Below, piece by piece: positions 7,689 through 17,007 of a stretch of 64,000 bases of DNA (positions within the stretch are counted from its first letter, which is position 1; every line of letters begins with the position of its first letter). The DNA comes from JAAYCI01 sp964370165. GTDB lineage: Bacteria > Bacillota > Clostridia > Oscillospirales > Ruminococcaceae. The notes under the pieces are model-generated. The model was not told the origin of the DNA and ran no database searches. It worked only from the letters and a program-made list of their open reading frames with translations. A program made the translations under genes and the position numbers. The DNA is taken from positions 8,818 through 72,817 of the forward strand of contig CAYJIG010000003.1 of assembly GCA_964370165.1 (NCBI GenBank), given 5' to 3'.

Positions 7689-8381
7689 TTATTTGAGCAA
7701 ACGAAGCAGACAACTATCCGGCAAAAGCCGACGTGGAAACTCTGCAATATCTGATAGCTGATGCGCGTCTGAACTTGTTAGATATTCTTTCACTTTTGGC
7801 AGGCGGCCGGAATCTATCAGAGCCTCTAGGCTGTGTTCCGGACGTTTCACCTCATACCCCTCAAACGGCAAATCTTCCGGCGCAAAACCCAGCACCGATA
7901 ACAGCGAGTTTGCGTCTTTATCCACATGCGCAGGTATGGCTATTCCACCCAGGCTTTCACATGTTTTTTTGACTTCGTATATATCCATGCCTATAGCCGC
8001 TGAAAGCAATTTTGGCCTTTCTTTTATGATATTGTCGTGCTCGTCCATCACCAGCTGACGGCCCCAAATCTCTTTGTCATACGGTATGTTCATCATTTTT
8101 TCGTCGATTATACGACCCATCTCAAGGGCTGCATCCACTGTAGAAAAATATGTTAATATATGTATTTCTTCTTCGGTGGTAACCTCTATCGCCGGAAGTA
8201 GCCTTACTCCATATGCTATGCATGCCTTTTCTGTGGCCGGCAGATTATCCGCCGCATTATGGTCTGCCACCGCAATCAAATCAATCCCATTCAGCTTTGC
8301 AAAGCCCGCTATGTTTGCAGGTGTCATATCATCTTCGCCACAAGGCGATAAACAAGAATGAATATGCAAATCATATGTCAT
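7689..8381 (-). CDS. PHP-domain phosphoesterase
   Basis: From the ATG at 8381 the protein is 230 residues and opens MTYDLHIHSCLSPC, the first PHP metal motif (HxH). The second motif VADHN follows near residue 38, and EVTTEEEIHILTYF near 60-75 supplies further metal ligands, with a late SDAH motif near 202. An open frame extends 24 codons further up, but AGAGGG at 8394-8389 lies 7 bp from the ATG at 8381 and the upstream residues are atypical. PHP proteins of this stand-alone type hydrolyse small phosphoesters or nucleotides; the substrate is unknown. It follows the SGNH/MBOAT pair by 68 bp on the same strand. Confidence 0.85.
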   Translation of the reverse strand: MTYDLHIHSCLSPCGEDDMTPANIAGFAKLNGIDLIAVADHNAADNLPATEKACIAYGVRLLPAIEVTTEEEIHILTYFSTVDAALEMGRIIDEKMMNIPYDKEIWGRQLVMDEHDNIIKERPKLLSAAIGMDIYEVKKTCESLGGIAIPAHVDKDANSLLSVLGFAPEDLPFEGYEVKRPEHSLEALIDSGRLPKVKEYLTSSDAHQLSDIAEFPRRLLPDSCLLRLLK

Positions 8382-8449
8382 AACTAAACCCTCTTTAAAC
8401 CGGCTGAAATCATCTAAGCGAACACACTTTTCTAAGCTCGACCGGCCCG

Positions 8450-9844
8450 TCACCTTACACGTGTTTGTATGTCTGTTGATTCAAAATTGGCAACATCTAC
8501 TACTTTTTTTAGTATTTTGTCGTACACCACAATTTGCATACCTTGTCCAAAAGGCATTTGGTAATTGGCATTATCCATTTGAATATTGACTGTGTTTGCG
8601 AGGTAGTTGCAATTTATTTCTACGCGCATACCATTTGCCTCGCCAAGATAACTCTGGCTATCAGGCACAAGGTTCTCGTGTATTAATGTCGCTCCATCTT
8701 TTACGGCCATATACGAATAATATGTCCGCTCCATCAATATCCCTGCAAAACCAAGCTCACTTAGCGCAACTTGTACATCCGGCGTGATGGATGTCGTGTC
8801 CAAAACAATTGCGCCAATAACAGAAGTATAGTGCTCGTCATTAATTTTTTGCAGATATCCGCTAAGAGTTGATTCTGTTCTCAGTTCTTCATCTGCTTTC
8901 ATTCTATAGTATACTTGACTATTTTGTTCATGCGCTTGATATTCCGGCTGTCCTTTTCGGTTTTCAACACTGTATTCTGTGGCCAAAACTTCACCCAAAT
9001 GTTTTGATATTTTTTCTGCACCGAGATAGTTCATATGTGCACCATCCATCATATCTGTCTGCAGGCTAAAGCCTATCTCATCCTCTACGTCAACATACTC
9101 GATGAACTTTATATCATTCTGTGCACACAGCTCTGCCACAGCATCTGAGTAAGTGCGATTTAACAGCAGTGTTGGCTGGTGTGTCACCATTAGTTCTGCG
9201 TCATTTTCCTTGCACAAAGAAAGCAGTAGATCAAAATAGTATAAAGATTCCTGTGATATGGCACTCTCTTCAGGTGTAGTGGTGTATTCACGATAGTCTA
9301 AAGGCTCTACAGGTGTTTCTGCTACCGAGATGAAACGATATCCATTCAGTGGATCTTCATCATGTTCAAAAGACGCTTCATTTATATCTTCATATGTTCC
9401 GTGCTGGCGAAAAAGCGGAAAGATATATTCTGTCCAGTTTTCTTCATAAGCATATTGTGTCGCATCTATTTTATTTTGAGAAAATGGCATGAGAATCGCA
9501 TTTTTTTGTGGTTGCGGTATGCCCATCACATACGCTTCCAGCACAACCACCTTGGGCGACTGCGTTTTGAAAAAATCCACCATGTAATAATATAATGTAC
9601 CGATACCCGTCAGTGGAATACCCAAATTATACGCTGCTATGCCTTCCTCTTGCCACATAACCGCAGGATTTACCGAACAATACGAAATACTGTTTCCAAC
9701 CACCACCACATCCATTGTACCTTCGTCTTTACTGTAAAAGCTTAAGGGTTTTTCACATATAACAAAGCTCACAACAGAAAACAAAATAACTAATACCATT
9801 AAAAAAGCAATAGTACTGAAAATATATGTTATTTTAACTTTCAT
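8450..9844 (-). CDS. SGNH-like polysaccharide O-acetyltransferase partner (AlgJ/AlgX/DltD-like)
   Basis: 464 residues: an N-terminal membrane anchor (about 8-29), then an SGNH-hydrolase-like domain outside the membrane. The nucleophile block is VVGNSISYCS (Ser52) and the catalytic Asp/His pair is DGAHMNYLG (Asp267, His270). The C-terminal ~180 residues form a separate region that I do not recognise. It lies 12 bp after the MBOAT gene, with which it is evidently co-transcribed. In alginate, cellulose and teichoic-acid systems such a pair moves acetyl groups across the membrane (MBOAT) and onto a polymer (SGNH). The acceptor polymer here is unknown, because no glycan-synthesis genes are adjacent. 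Confidence 0.8.
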   Translation of the reverse strand: MKVKITYIFSTIAFLMVLVILFSVVSFVICEKPLSFYSKDEGTMDVVVVGNSISYCSVNPAVMWQEEGIAAYNLGIPLTGIGTLYYYMVDFFKTQSPKVVVLEAYVMGIPQPQKNAILMPFSQNKIDATQYAYEENWTEYIFPLFRQHGTYEDINEASFEHDEDPLNGYRFISVAETPVEPLDYREYTTTPEESAISQESLYYFDLLLSLCKENDAELMVTHQPTLLLNRTYSDAVAELCAQNDIKFIEYVDVEDEIGFSLQTDMMDGAHMNYLGAEKISKHLGEVLATEYSVENRKGQPEYQAHEQNSQVYYRMKADEELRTESTLSGYLQKINDEHYTSVIGAIVLDTTSITPDVQVALSELGFAGILMERTYYSYMAVKDGATLIHENLVPDSQSYLGEANGMRVEINCNYLANTVNIQMDNANYQMPFGQGMQIVVYDKILKKVVDVANFESTDIQTRVR

Positions 9845-9856
9845 AACGATGTCCCC

Positions 9857-11344
9857 TTAAAATTGGAAATACAAGAAATTCGCAGCATCATATCCGGGCC
9901 CGTAAATACCAAAAATTATCACGGCAAAAATACCCGCAAAATATATCGGCCATCTAAACAATATGATTTGACGGCTTAATAAATTGCGTACATTGTATTT
10001 TCTTTGCAGTATGTTTGCAAATAGTAGTATCACTATAGACAATAACATGATAGAAAATTCAAGCTTGTTTAGGCCCATCACATAAAGCGAGCCATCGAAC
10101 AAAATCCACGGATTGAAAGTGGAGAACATATTATAAATAATAGAAAAGGCCGCTCTTGCACCGGGAGCTCTAAAGAAAATCCATGCAAAATTCACCAGCA
10201 AAAACGTGCACAAGCCTTGGCCAAACTTAAATGAAAATGATGATGTAGGTATATGAAGGCTTTTATACAAGCGCTCTTTTGGTTTTTTTATCATTTCTTC
10301 GACAATTTGGAACATCCCATGTAAAGCACCCCAAATAACAAAGCTCCACGCCGCTCCATGCCAAAGCCCACTGGCCAGGAATGTTATAAATACATTCAAG
10401 CGTGCTCTCCATTTACCTTTACGGCTTCCACCCAGCGGAATGTATAAATAATCCCTAAACCATGTGGATAAAGAAATGTGCCAGCGATGCCAAAAATCCC
10501 TAATCGATGTAGCGAAATACGGTTGCTTAAAGTTATCCATCAGCTTAAAGCCCATCACTTGCGCCGCACCTATAGCGATATCGGAATATCCGGAAAAGTC
10601 ACAATATATCTGCACGGCAAACAATAACATTGCCACCACAAGCTCTAGGCCTGCATAAAATTGATACTCGCCAATAACGGTATTTACAAGAATCGCTACC
10701 CTGTCGGCAATTACCATTTTCTGAAAAAATCCCCAAAGCATCAGAAGCAGGCCATCACGCATACGCAAAAAGTCAAAAGTGTGCTTTTCATGTATTTGAT
10801 GTAATAAGTTCTTACTGCGCTCTATCGGCCCGGCCACCAGTTGAGGGAAAAACGACACGAATAACGCATATTTAAGCAAATTTTTCTCAGCCGACACTTC
10901 TTTACGATAAACATCCATTGTATAGCTAAGTGCTTGAAACGTGTAAAACGATATTCCTACCGGCAAAAGAACATCAAATGTAGGCGATATGGCTGTGATT
11001 CCAATCTGTGCTAAAACGGCATTAATGTTGCTAAGTGCAAACGGAAAATACTTAAAGAAAAATAATATCGCCAAATTTATTATAAAACTTAGCGATACCC
11101 ACAACTTTTTTATCTTTATGCTTGTTTTGGTTTCTTTTTGGTTGGCTTTTTCTATCAGCAACCCACTGGCGTAAGTGACAACGGTGGAAAAAGCTATCAG
11201 CAGCGCATATTGTGGGTTCCACGACATATAAAAGTAATAACTTGCAACCAAAAGCCATACCCATCTTATCTTGTGCGGAAACACAAAATACAAAAGGCAT
11301 ACAATAGGAAAAAACAATAAAAAATGAATAGAATTAAACAGCAC
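9857..11344 (-). CDS. MBOAT-family O-acyltransferase (AlgI/DltB-like)
   Basis: From a GTG start at 11344 the protein is 495 residues. The start is chosen because GGAGGAAT lies 7 bp upstream (11358-11351) and because family members begin LFNSIHFLLFFPIV; a longer frame to 11437 exists but adds an atypical basic extension. About ten membrane segments are visible. The block RDFWHRWHISLSTWFRDY (near 282-299) and the catalytic His of GLWHGAAW (near 329) are the MBOAT signatures, and PQLVAGPIER is also conserved. It accepts acyl groups in the cytoplasm and passes them to the SGNH partner encoded immediately downstream. Confidence 0.92.
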   Translation of the reverse strand: MLFNSIHFLLFFPIVCLLYFVFPHKIRWVWLLVASYYFYMSWNPQYALLIAFSTVVTYASGLLIEKANQKETKTSIKIKKLWVSLSFIINLAILFFFKYFPFALSNINAVLAQIGITAISPTFDVLLPVGISFYTFQALSYTMDVYRKEVSAEKNLLKYALFVSFFPQLVAGPIERSKNLLHQIHEKHTFDFLRMRDGLLLMLWGFFQKMVIADRVAILVNTVIGEYQFYAGLELVVAMLLFAVQIYCDFSGYSDIAIGAAQVMGFKLMDNFKQPYFATSIRDFWHRWHISLSTWFRDYLYIPLGGSRKGKWRARLNVFITFLASGLWHGAAWSFVIWGALHGMFQIVEEMIKKPKERLYKSLHIPTSSFSFKFGQGLCTFLLVNFAWIFFRAPGARAAFSIIYNMFSTFNPWILFDGSLYVMGLNKLEFSIMLLSIVILLFANILQRKYNVRNLLSRQIILFRWPIYFAGIFAVIIFGIYGPGYDAANFLYFQF

Positions 11345-11558
11345 GCCTATATTCCTCCATCTTAAAACTTTTTTTATCATATCATATGCGGTTTTGTTTG
11401 TCCATTTCATAAATAATGTTGTTTTTTGTATATGCAAAATGCTATTTTTACAAATAAATTGAAAATTTTGTTATATTTGTAGAATTTTTTGAAAAAATTA
11501 TGTATAATACTGTTAAAGAAGATTTTTTGGCAGATATATCGAAAGGGTGAAAAAACAA

Positions 11559-12257
11559 ATGGCTGATAAAAAAATCTTGATTGTGGATGATGATAAAAAC
11601 ATTTGTGAGTTGTTGCGACTCTACTTGGAAAAAGAACAGTACGACTGTAGAATAGCATACGATGGTAATGCGGCTTTTGAAATATTCAAAAGTTATTTGC
11701 CTGACATTATGCTTTTGGATATTATGATGCCTGTCCAAGATGGATGGGAGACTTGTCGTAAAATTCGTGCCATAAGTGAAGTTCCTATTATTATGCTGAC
11801 GGCAAAAGGTGAAACTTTCGATAAGGTACTTGGTCTTGAACTAGGCGCAGACGACTATATCGTGAAACCATTTGACACTAAAGAAGTTGTGGCTCGTATT
11901 AAGGCTGTTCTTCGTCGCACCGGTACATCTGCAAAAGATAGCAGCGTGGAAAGGCATATCCGTTTTGATAACCTGGATTTAAACCTTGATAAGTATGAGC
12001 TGAAAGTGAAAAACGAAGTAGTTGAAGCACCACCAAAAGAAATGGAATTGCTCTATTTTCTGGCATGCCACCCAGGCCGAGTGTTCACTCGTGATCAACT
12101 TTTGGATGAAGTATGGGGTTTTGAATATTACGGCGACTCAAGAACTATCGATGTGCATATCAAGCGGCTAAGAGAAAAAATGGACAACGCTAGTGATGAA
12201 TGGAGTCTAAAAACAGTATGGGGTGTGGGATATAAATTTGAAGTGAAAGAAAGCTGA
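11559..12257 (+). CDS. OmpR/PhoB-type response regulator
   Basis: 232 residues from the ATG at 11559, with AAAGGG at 11542-11547; a GTG 12 bases earlier overlaps this site and is less likely. Receiver domain residues 1-120 have the acidic pair D10-D11 and phospho-acceptor D54 (LLDIMMP), with the conserved Lys in VKPFD. A winged-helix DNA-binding domain follows, ending TVWGVGYKFE. TATAAT at 11503-11508 could be the -10 of its promoter. It is paired with the histidine kinase 71 bp downstream. The stimulus is unknown. Confidence 0.93.
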   Translation: MADKKILIVDDDKNICELLRLYLEKEQYDCRIAYDGNAAFEIFKSYLPDIMLLDIMMPVQDGWETCRKIRAISEVPIIMLTAKGETFDKVLGLELGADDYIVKPFDTKEVVARIKAVLRRTGTSAKDSSVERHIRFDNLDLNLDKYELKVKNEVVEAPPKEMELLYFLACHPGRVFTRDQLLDEVWGFEYYGDSRTIDVHIKRLREKMDNASDEWSLKTVWGVGYKFEVKES

Positions 12258-12328
12258 TTTTGCTACTAATACTCTCCTACGCCGTATGACGAAAGTAAAC
12301 CGATCGACTAAACTGGATACGGTGTATT

Positions 12329-13771
12329 ATGAAATCGAAATCTATTCGATATTACTTTTTTATATCCATCACAATTGTGGTTTTTGCAAGTGTGCTTGGG
12401 ATGGGTGTGATACAAAGTATTGTTGGCGTGGGATATTTCCGTGAAAATGAGCAAGCTATGTTATCAGACATTACTCTGACTATTGCTGATAACATAAAAA
12501 AAGATGGCCATACACTTTTATCTGCCGAAAACTTGCATAGTATTAATGATATGGCCTACGTTACCGGCGCCAAAGTATTTATTGTGGACACCGGCGGAAT
12601 GATACAATATTCTTCCGGTGAGGGCTCGCCCGATATGGGGATGGTTTTAGACCCGGCCATCCTTACAGAAATGCGCCAAAATGGAGTTATAAGCGATAAC
12701 AGCTTTTTAGGTGGGCTTTATGAAACAAGCCACTATACTTTAGGTAGGGTGCTTATAGATAGTAATGAAGCCGAAGTTGGGTTTGTGCTGGCGGCTTACA
12801 AAAACAGTGCTGTGCTTGCCTATTTGCAAAGTATTGTAACAACATTTTTGATTGTTGGCCTTATTGTTCTTATTCCTTCGGGTATAATGGCATTGATGCT
12901 GGCAAAACGCACTATTGCGCCGCTTAGTAAAATAGCCGATGTGGCCAACAGTTTTGGTGAGGGAGATTATAGTGTTCGAGTGCCTGTAGAAGGAGACGAT
13001 GAGCTGGCTCAGCTTTCTATTATCATCAATGAAATGGCTAGCGCTGTGCAGGCAGCCGACAAGTCTAGGCGTAGTTTTATGGGTAACATTGCGCATGAAC
13101 TACGCACACCAATGACCACCATTAAAGGGTTTATAGACGGCATGCTTGATGGAACTATTCCACTAGAGCAACGTGAAAATTATTTGGAAGTAGTTAGCGA
13201 CGAGGTTGGTCGCTTGGCTCGCTTGACCAAAAATATGCTCGACATATCCCGCTTGGAAGTGGGCGAATATATGCCCGAGATTATTATTTTCAATTTGTGG
13301 GAATCCATCACGTCGGTATTTTTAACCTCTGAAAAAGGTATTGAAGAAAAAAACTTGAAGGTAGTTGGGCTGGTTGTTGATGAAACAGCACTGGTGAGAT
13401 GTGATAAAGATTTTATTCACCAAATATTATTCAACCTAGTGGATAATGCTATAAAGTTTGCAAATGATGGCGGTGTAATTACCGTTACTGTTCGCACAGA
13501 AAATGATGAAGTGATAACTACCATCCACAATACCGGTATAGGCATGTCGCAAAACACCTTGGATCATATCTTTAACCGTTTTCACAAAGCCGATAAAAGC
13601 CGTAGTTTTAATGCACGAGGCGCAGGTTTAGGACTACATATTTCCAAAATACTTTTGGGGCTTATGGGCGGTAGTATATGGGCTGAAAGTGAAAAAGATA
13701 AATATGCTTCCTTTTCATTTAGCCTGCCTACGGGCAACGACCAGGCAACCGAAAAAAATATATCCGGCTGA
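12329..13771 (+). CDS. Membrane sensor histidine kinase
   Basis: 480 residues. Two membrane segments (about 8-32 and 168-192) enclose an extracytoplasmic sensor region of ~130 residues. They are followed by a HAMP domain (about 192-245, RTIAPLSKIADVANSFGEGDY), the dimerisation/phospho-acceptor domain with His256 (NIAHELRTP), and a HATPase domain with N box (NLVDNAIKF), G1 (HNTGIGMS) and G2 (GAGLGLHI). It phosphorylates the upstream regulator. A strong hairpin terminator follows at 13885-13928. The 71-bp gap from the regulator gene contains no obvious hairpin, so both are probably one transcript. Confidence 0.93.
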   Translation: MKSKSIRYYFFISITIVVFASVLGMGVIQSIVGVGYFRENEQAMLSDITLTIADNIKKDGHTLLSAENLHSINDMAYVTGAKVFIVDTGGMIQYSSGEGSPDMGMVLDPAILTEMRQNGVISDNSFLGGLYETSHYTLGRVLIDSNEAEVGFVLAAYKNSAVLAYLQSIVTTFLIVGLIVLIPSGIMALMLAKRTIAPLSKIADVANSFGEGDYSVRVPVEGDDELAQLSIIINEMASAVQAADKSRRSFMGNIAHELRTPMTTIKGFIDGMLDGTIPLEQRENYLEVVSDEVGRLARLTKNMLDISRLEVGEYMPEIIIFNLWESITSVFLTSEKGIEEKNLKVVGLVVDETALVRCDKDFIHQILFNLVDNAIKFANDGGVITVTVRTENDEVITTIHNTGIGMSQNTLDHIFNRFHKADKSRSFNARGAGLGLHISKILLGLMGGSIWAESEKDKYASFSFSLPTGNDQATEKNISG

Positions 13772-13884
13772 TAAAGTATCAGCAATATCTTGTGTAAAAT
13801 TTGCCATTGCGGACAATTTGGTGTAAAATATTTTTATTCGTGACATGGCAGGTGCGAATGTGCAAACAAAATAGTCAAAACATA

Positions 13885-13928
13885 TTTCTGCCACGAAACA
13901 TATCATTATGTTTTATGGCAGAAGTTTT
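13885..13928 (+). terminator. Terminator of the two-component operon
   Basis: TTCTGCCA (13886-13893) pairs with TGGCAGAA (13916-13923), and inside it AAACATA pairs with TATGTTT. A T-rich run follows. Confidence 0.7.
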
Positions 13929-14003
13929 TCTATTTTTACAACTACTATATTTTTAAAAAATAAAATACTAATTATGTATCTGTTACAGAAGGGATTGAAT
14001 ATC

Positions 14004-14657
14004 ATGGTAGAAATAGCCCCATCTATACTTTCAGCTGACTTCGCTAATTTAGAACAACATTGCCGAAAAGTGGTGACACCCGACAACCGTTGGTTACATT
14101 TTGATGTTATGGACGGCGTGTTTGTTCCGAATTTGTCGGTAGGCATACCTGTGTTGCAGTGCTTGGCAAAAGCTTTGCCTGAAGCTTATTATGATGTACA
14201 TCTAATGATTGTTGATCCACAAAAATATATCGAGCAATTTCACAAGGCCGGTGCCGACAGTATCACTATACATTATGAGGCAGACAGCCCGGTGAAAGAA
14301 ACTTTACAAGCTATACGTGACATGGGATGCAAGGCAGGTCTTTCTATAAAACCTAAAACCCCCGTGGAAGAAATTTTCCCTTTACTTCCGCTTTGTGATC
14401 TTGTTTTGGTGATGAGTGTTGAGCCGGGTTTTGGCGGCCAGGCTTTTATTCCCGAATCGGCACAACGCATATCAGATATCAGAAAAGAAGCCAGCGCACA
14501 AAATCTTTCTTTACTTATCGAGGTGGATGGCGGTATCAACAACGAAACTGCCGCTATTTGCATCAAAGCAGGTGCGGATGTTCTGGTTGCCGGTAGTAGT
14601 ATATTTGGTGCCGAAGATCCTGCCGCCGTGGTTAAAACATTTAAATCCATGGCATAG
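14004..14657 (+). CDS. rpe: Ribulose-phosphate 3-epimerase
   Basis: 217 residues from the ATG at 14004, where AGAAGGGA (13987-13994) is well placed; the frame is open further up but the family begins at IAPSILSADF. Visible metal and substrate motifs are HFDVMDGVFVPN near 32, DVHLMI near 66, MSVEPGFGGQ near 137-146, and EVDGGIN near 174, all in TIM-barrel order. It interconverts ribulose-5-phosphate and xylulose-5-phosphate in the pentose phosphate pathway. It lies 44 bp upstream of the Rnf-like trio on the same strand and may share its transcript. Confidence 0.95.
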   Translation: MVEIAPSILSADFANLEQHCRKVVTPDNRWLHFDVMDGVFVPNLSVGIPVLQCLAKALPEAYYDVHLMIVDPQKYIEQFHKAGADSITIHYEADSPVKETLQAIRDMGCKAGLSIKPKTPVEEIFPLLPLCDLVLVMSVEPGFGGQAFIPESAQRISDIRKEASAQNLSLLIEVDGGINNETAAICIKAGADVLVAGSSIFGAEDPAAVVKTFKSMA

Positions 14658-14701
14658 CTATAAATTCAAATGTACCATATAGGTTTAATTTAGGAGCAAA
14701 C

Positions 14702-15730
14702 ATGGCAAAAAAGAAAAAAATACATGAAGGGAACGCCTTGCATCGCGATTTTATTTTTATGACATTGCCGGTGTTTTTAATGGCGTTTTTCTTTTACGGG
14801 CCACGCACATTACTGCTTGGTCTAGTAGCTGTTTCTACCGCTTTGCTGGCCGACCGTGTTTCATCTGTGCTACGCGGCCGCCCTCATGACAGCAGCGAAA
14901 TTTCTTCAATTAGTATTGCGCTGGTATTGGTGCTTATGATGCCTGCCAACGTGAGATTTATTATAGTTGTGGTGGCGGTACTGATAGCTGTATTGGTAGG
15001 CAAGGAAGCTTTTGGCGGATACGGCAGCTATCCTTTTAATCCGGCGGCTGTCGGGTTTTGTGTGGCGGCTGTCAGCTGGCCACAAGAAATATTAAGCTAC
15101 CCTGCACCGTCCGGGTGGCTTTCCAGGCCGTTTCCATCGTTTGAAAGACTGCTGTCAATGTGGTCATTTGAAGGCGTTGAACTGGTTCAGGGCCCATCTT
15201 TGACTTTGCGTAACGGCGGCCTGCCAAACATAGATCTATGGAACTTGTTACTCGGTAATTATGCCGGGCCTATGGGCGTGGGTTGCTCTTTAGTAATCTT
15301 AGCATGCGCGGTATATTTACTTTTGAGAAAACGTATGGAGTTATGGGCTCCTTTGTTTTTCCTTGGCACTGTGGCTGTGATTGCGTTTATTTTTCCTCGT
15401 TATACGGAAATATCGTTTGCCACATGGCCAGAGGATATTTGGGTGCGCCTACAGGTTGTAAAGTTTGAGCTGTTTTCCGGTGCTATTATTTTTGCGGCGG
15501 TTTTTCTTGCCTCAGAAGTTGGCACTATGCCTAAAAACTGGACATCGCAAATATTGTATGGTATTTTTCTTGGTCTAGCTACCATGCTGTTTAGATACTT
15601 TGGCATTTATGAGCTGGGCGTTTGTTTTGGGTTCTTGCTTGTCAATGCTTTTTCGGGATACTTCGATCGTGCTGTTGATCACCTGCAGGCTCGCCGGAAA
15701 GAAAAGAGAATGGAGGTGGCGCCTAAATGA
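14702..15730 (+). CDS. RnfD/NqrB-like membrane protein lacking the flavinylation motif
   Basis: 342 residues, about nine membrane segments. GKEAFGGYGSYPFNPAAVG (near 100-118) is the clearest RnfD/NqrB signature, followed by a loop, then LLLGNYAGPMGVGCSLVILACAVYLLL (LFLGNxGGxxGE in family members) and a C-terminal segment resembling the conserved TDP region. Normal RnfD carries FMN on the Thr of S/T-G-A-T in the loop before LGN. Here that stretch reads VQGPSLTLRNGG with no such motif. The stop overlaps the next start by 4 bp. It may form a complex with the two following proteins, but no RnfB, RnfC or RnfG gene is present in the window. Confidence 0.8.
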   Translation: MAKKKKIHEGNALHRDFIFMTLPVFLMAFFFYGPRTLLLGLVAVSTALLADRVSSVLRGRPHDSSEISSISIALVLVLMMPANVRFIIVVVAVLIAVLVGKEAFGGYGSYPFNPAAVGFCVAAVSWPQEILSYPAPSGWLSRPFPSFERLLSMWSFEGVELVQGPSLTLRNGGLPNIDLWNLLLGNYAGPMGVGCSLVILACAVYLLLRKRMELWAPLFFLGTVAVIAFIFPRYTEISFATWPEDIWVRLQVVKFELFSGAIIFAAVFLASEVGTMPKNWTSQILYGIFLGLATMLFRYFGIYELGVCFGFLLVNAFSGYFDRAVDHLQARRKEKRMEVAPK

Positions 15731-16377
15731 GAGAAAACCGTATAATTTTTTTAGCTGAAAATATGGATAGGCTGTCACGTCGCGATCGTATTTTCTTAAA
15801 TAACCCCGTGATTATGCAAGGCCTTGGTCTAGCGTTAGTGGTTATTCCTGCTACCAACCTGCAAAATGCGTGGATGTTGGCAGTGGGTATGGCGTTGTTG
15901 CTCACGCCTACCCGTATAATAGCTACTTTTATCGGTCAGCGCATCGGTAAGCATCTTCGTGGGCCTGTGTATGCACTTGTGTCTGGCTTGGTATATATCG
16001 GGGTGGCAATGCTAATGGAAAACATATTTGGCAACAATCTGCAAAATGTCGGTATTTATCTGCCTCTTATGGTGCTGGAGCCACTGATTATAAAAAGATA
16101 TGCCAGCCCAGCAAGTGAGAGAATTATCACATCGTTTAAAAAAGGTATCATCACAACTATCGGATTCTGCCTGGTACTGTTTTTAACAGCAGGCCTAAGA
16201 GAACTTTTAGCGCTTGGAACACTGTATGGTGTAGAAATATACCAAGGTAGCTTACTTCCTATGGCTACTTCACCTGCAGGCGGATTTATTTTATTAGCCT
16301 TTTTAGTTGCTTTATGGCGAGGACTTGTGAAAGCCTTTAAGAAAAATATTCTTATGGGGGTGAGACAGATATCATGA
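15727..16377 (+). CDS. RnfE/NqrD-like membrane protein lacking cluster cysteines
   Basis: 216 residues with six hydrophobic segments in the RnfA/E (NqrD/E) pattern: NNPVIMQGLGLALVV in the first, YLPLMVLEPLIIKRYA in the middle, and a final RELLALGTLYG plus SPAGGFILLAFLVAL. Canonical RnfE reads LGLCPALA and PLIVVNCAILGR at the first two blocks, and those cysteines bind a membrane iron-sulfur centre. Here both are gone (LGLALVV; MVLEPLII), and the only Cys sits elsewhere (near 156). It overlaps rnfD- and rnfA-like genes by 4 bp on each side, so translation is coupled and stoichiometric assembly is likely. Function unknown. Confidence 0.75.
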   Translation: MRENRIIFLAENMDRLSRRDRIFLNNPVIMQGLGLALVVIPATNLQNAWMLAVGMALLLTPTRIIATFIGQRIGKHLRGPVYALVSGLVYIGVAMLMENIFGNNLQNVGIYLPLMVLEPLIIKRYASPASERIITSFKKGIITTIGFCLVLFLTAGLRELLALGTLYGVEIYQGSLLPMATSPAGGFILLAFLVALWRGLVKAFKKNILMGVRQIS

Positions 16378-16988
16378 GTATCGTTTTACAAAATTTAGCT
16401 ACATTTTTTGCGTATGCAGTAATTGCTATTTTCGTTCAAAATGCTGTTTTCACTCGTGGATTTGGTGTTTCACGTCTCATTCATCTTGTCAGTGATTCTG
16501 CCACAAATAGCATGATATTCTGTGGGCTTTTATGTATCGGTAATCTCATCAGTGCCCCGCTTGGTTTTTTTGCACAACAACTGTTGGCCGAGCCCCAGCA
16601 CTGGTACAGAGACTATGTGACTCCGCTTGCTTTTGTGGTATGTGCTTTGATTGCACTTTTGGTGATGGCGTTGATTGTTCTTGTTTTTCGCCCATACAAC
16701 AAGGAAGAATGGCTGGATATTTTACCCATGGTGTGCCTAAACAATGCTATTCTTGGGCCTATCTTGATTACCTCTAGCCAAAACTATGACTTTTTGCAAA
16801 CCATGGGCTTCGCCCTTGGCAGTGGTATCGGCTATTCCCTTGCTGTATTGCTGGTAAGCGAAGGCGAGCATAAAATGAAAAACAGTAATGTGCCTGAAAC
16901 CTTCCGTGGTTTGCCTATAAAATTGCTTTATATCGGAATTTTATCACTTGCTATATACGCACTAACCGGCCACAGGGTGGCAATTTAA
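16374..16988 (+). CDS. RnfA/NqrE-like membrane protein with displaced or lost cluster cysteines
   Basis: 204 residues and six membrane segments. It opens like RnfA (FVQNAVFTRGFGVSRLI against VNNFVLSRFLGICPFLGVSK), keeps ILPMVCLNNAILG in the middle, and ends NVPETFRGLPIKLLYIGILSLAIY, matching VPxxFRGxPIxLIxAGLMSLAF of RnfA. The first ligand cysteine (ICPF) is missing with a short deletion. At the second (TTNCAVLG) the Cys is Asn, with a Cys three residues earlier. Third gene of the trio; a DUF1015 gene starts 19 bp later on the same transcript. Confidence 0.75.
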   Translation: MSIVLQNLATFFAYAVIAIFVQNAVFTRGFGVSRLIHLVSDSATNSMIFCGLLCIGNLISAPLGFFAQQLLAEPQHWYRDYVTPLAFVVCALIALLVMALIVLVFRPYNKEEWLDILPMVCLNNAILGPILITSSQNYDFLQTMGFALGSGIGYSLAVLLVSEGEHKMKNSNVPETFRGLPIKLLYIGILSLAIYALTGHRVAI

Positions 16989-17007
16989 ACCTAAACGAGG
17001 AATGTAT

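Noticed and set aside
16374..16988. Idea that the Rnf-like trio is a complete Rnf complex for energy conservation
   Set aside because: Neither the B, C or G genes nor the flavin and cluster residues are present, so energy-conserving electron transport cannot be supported from this window.
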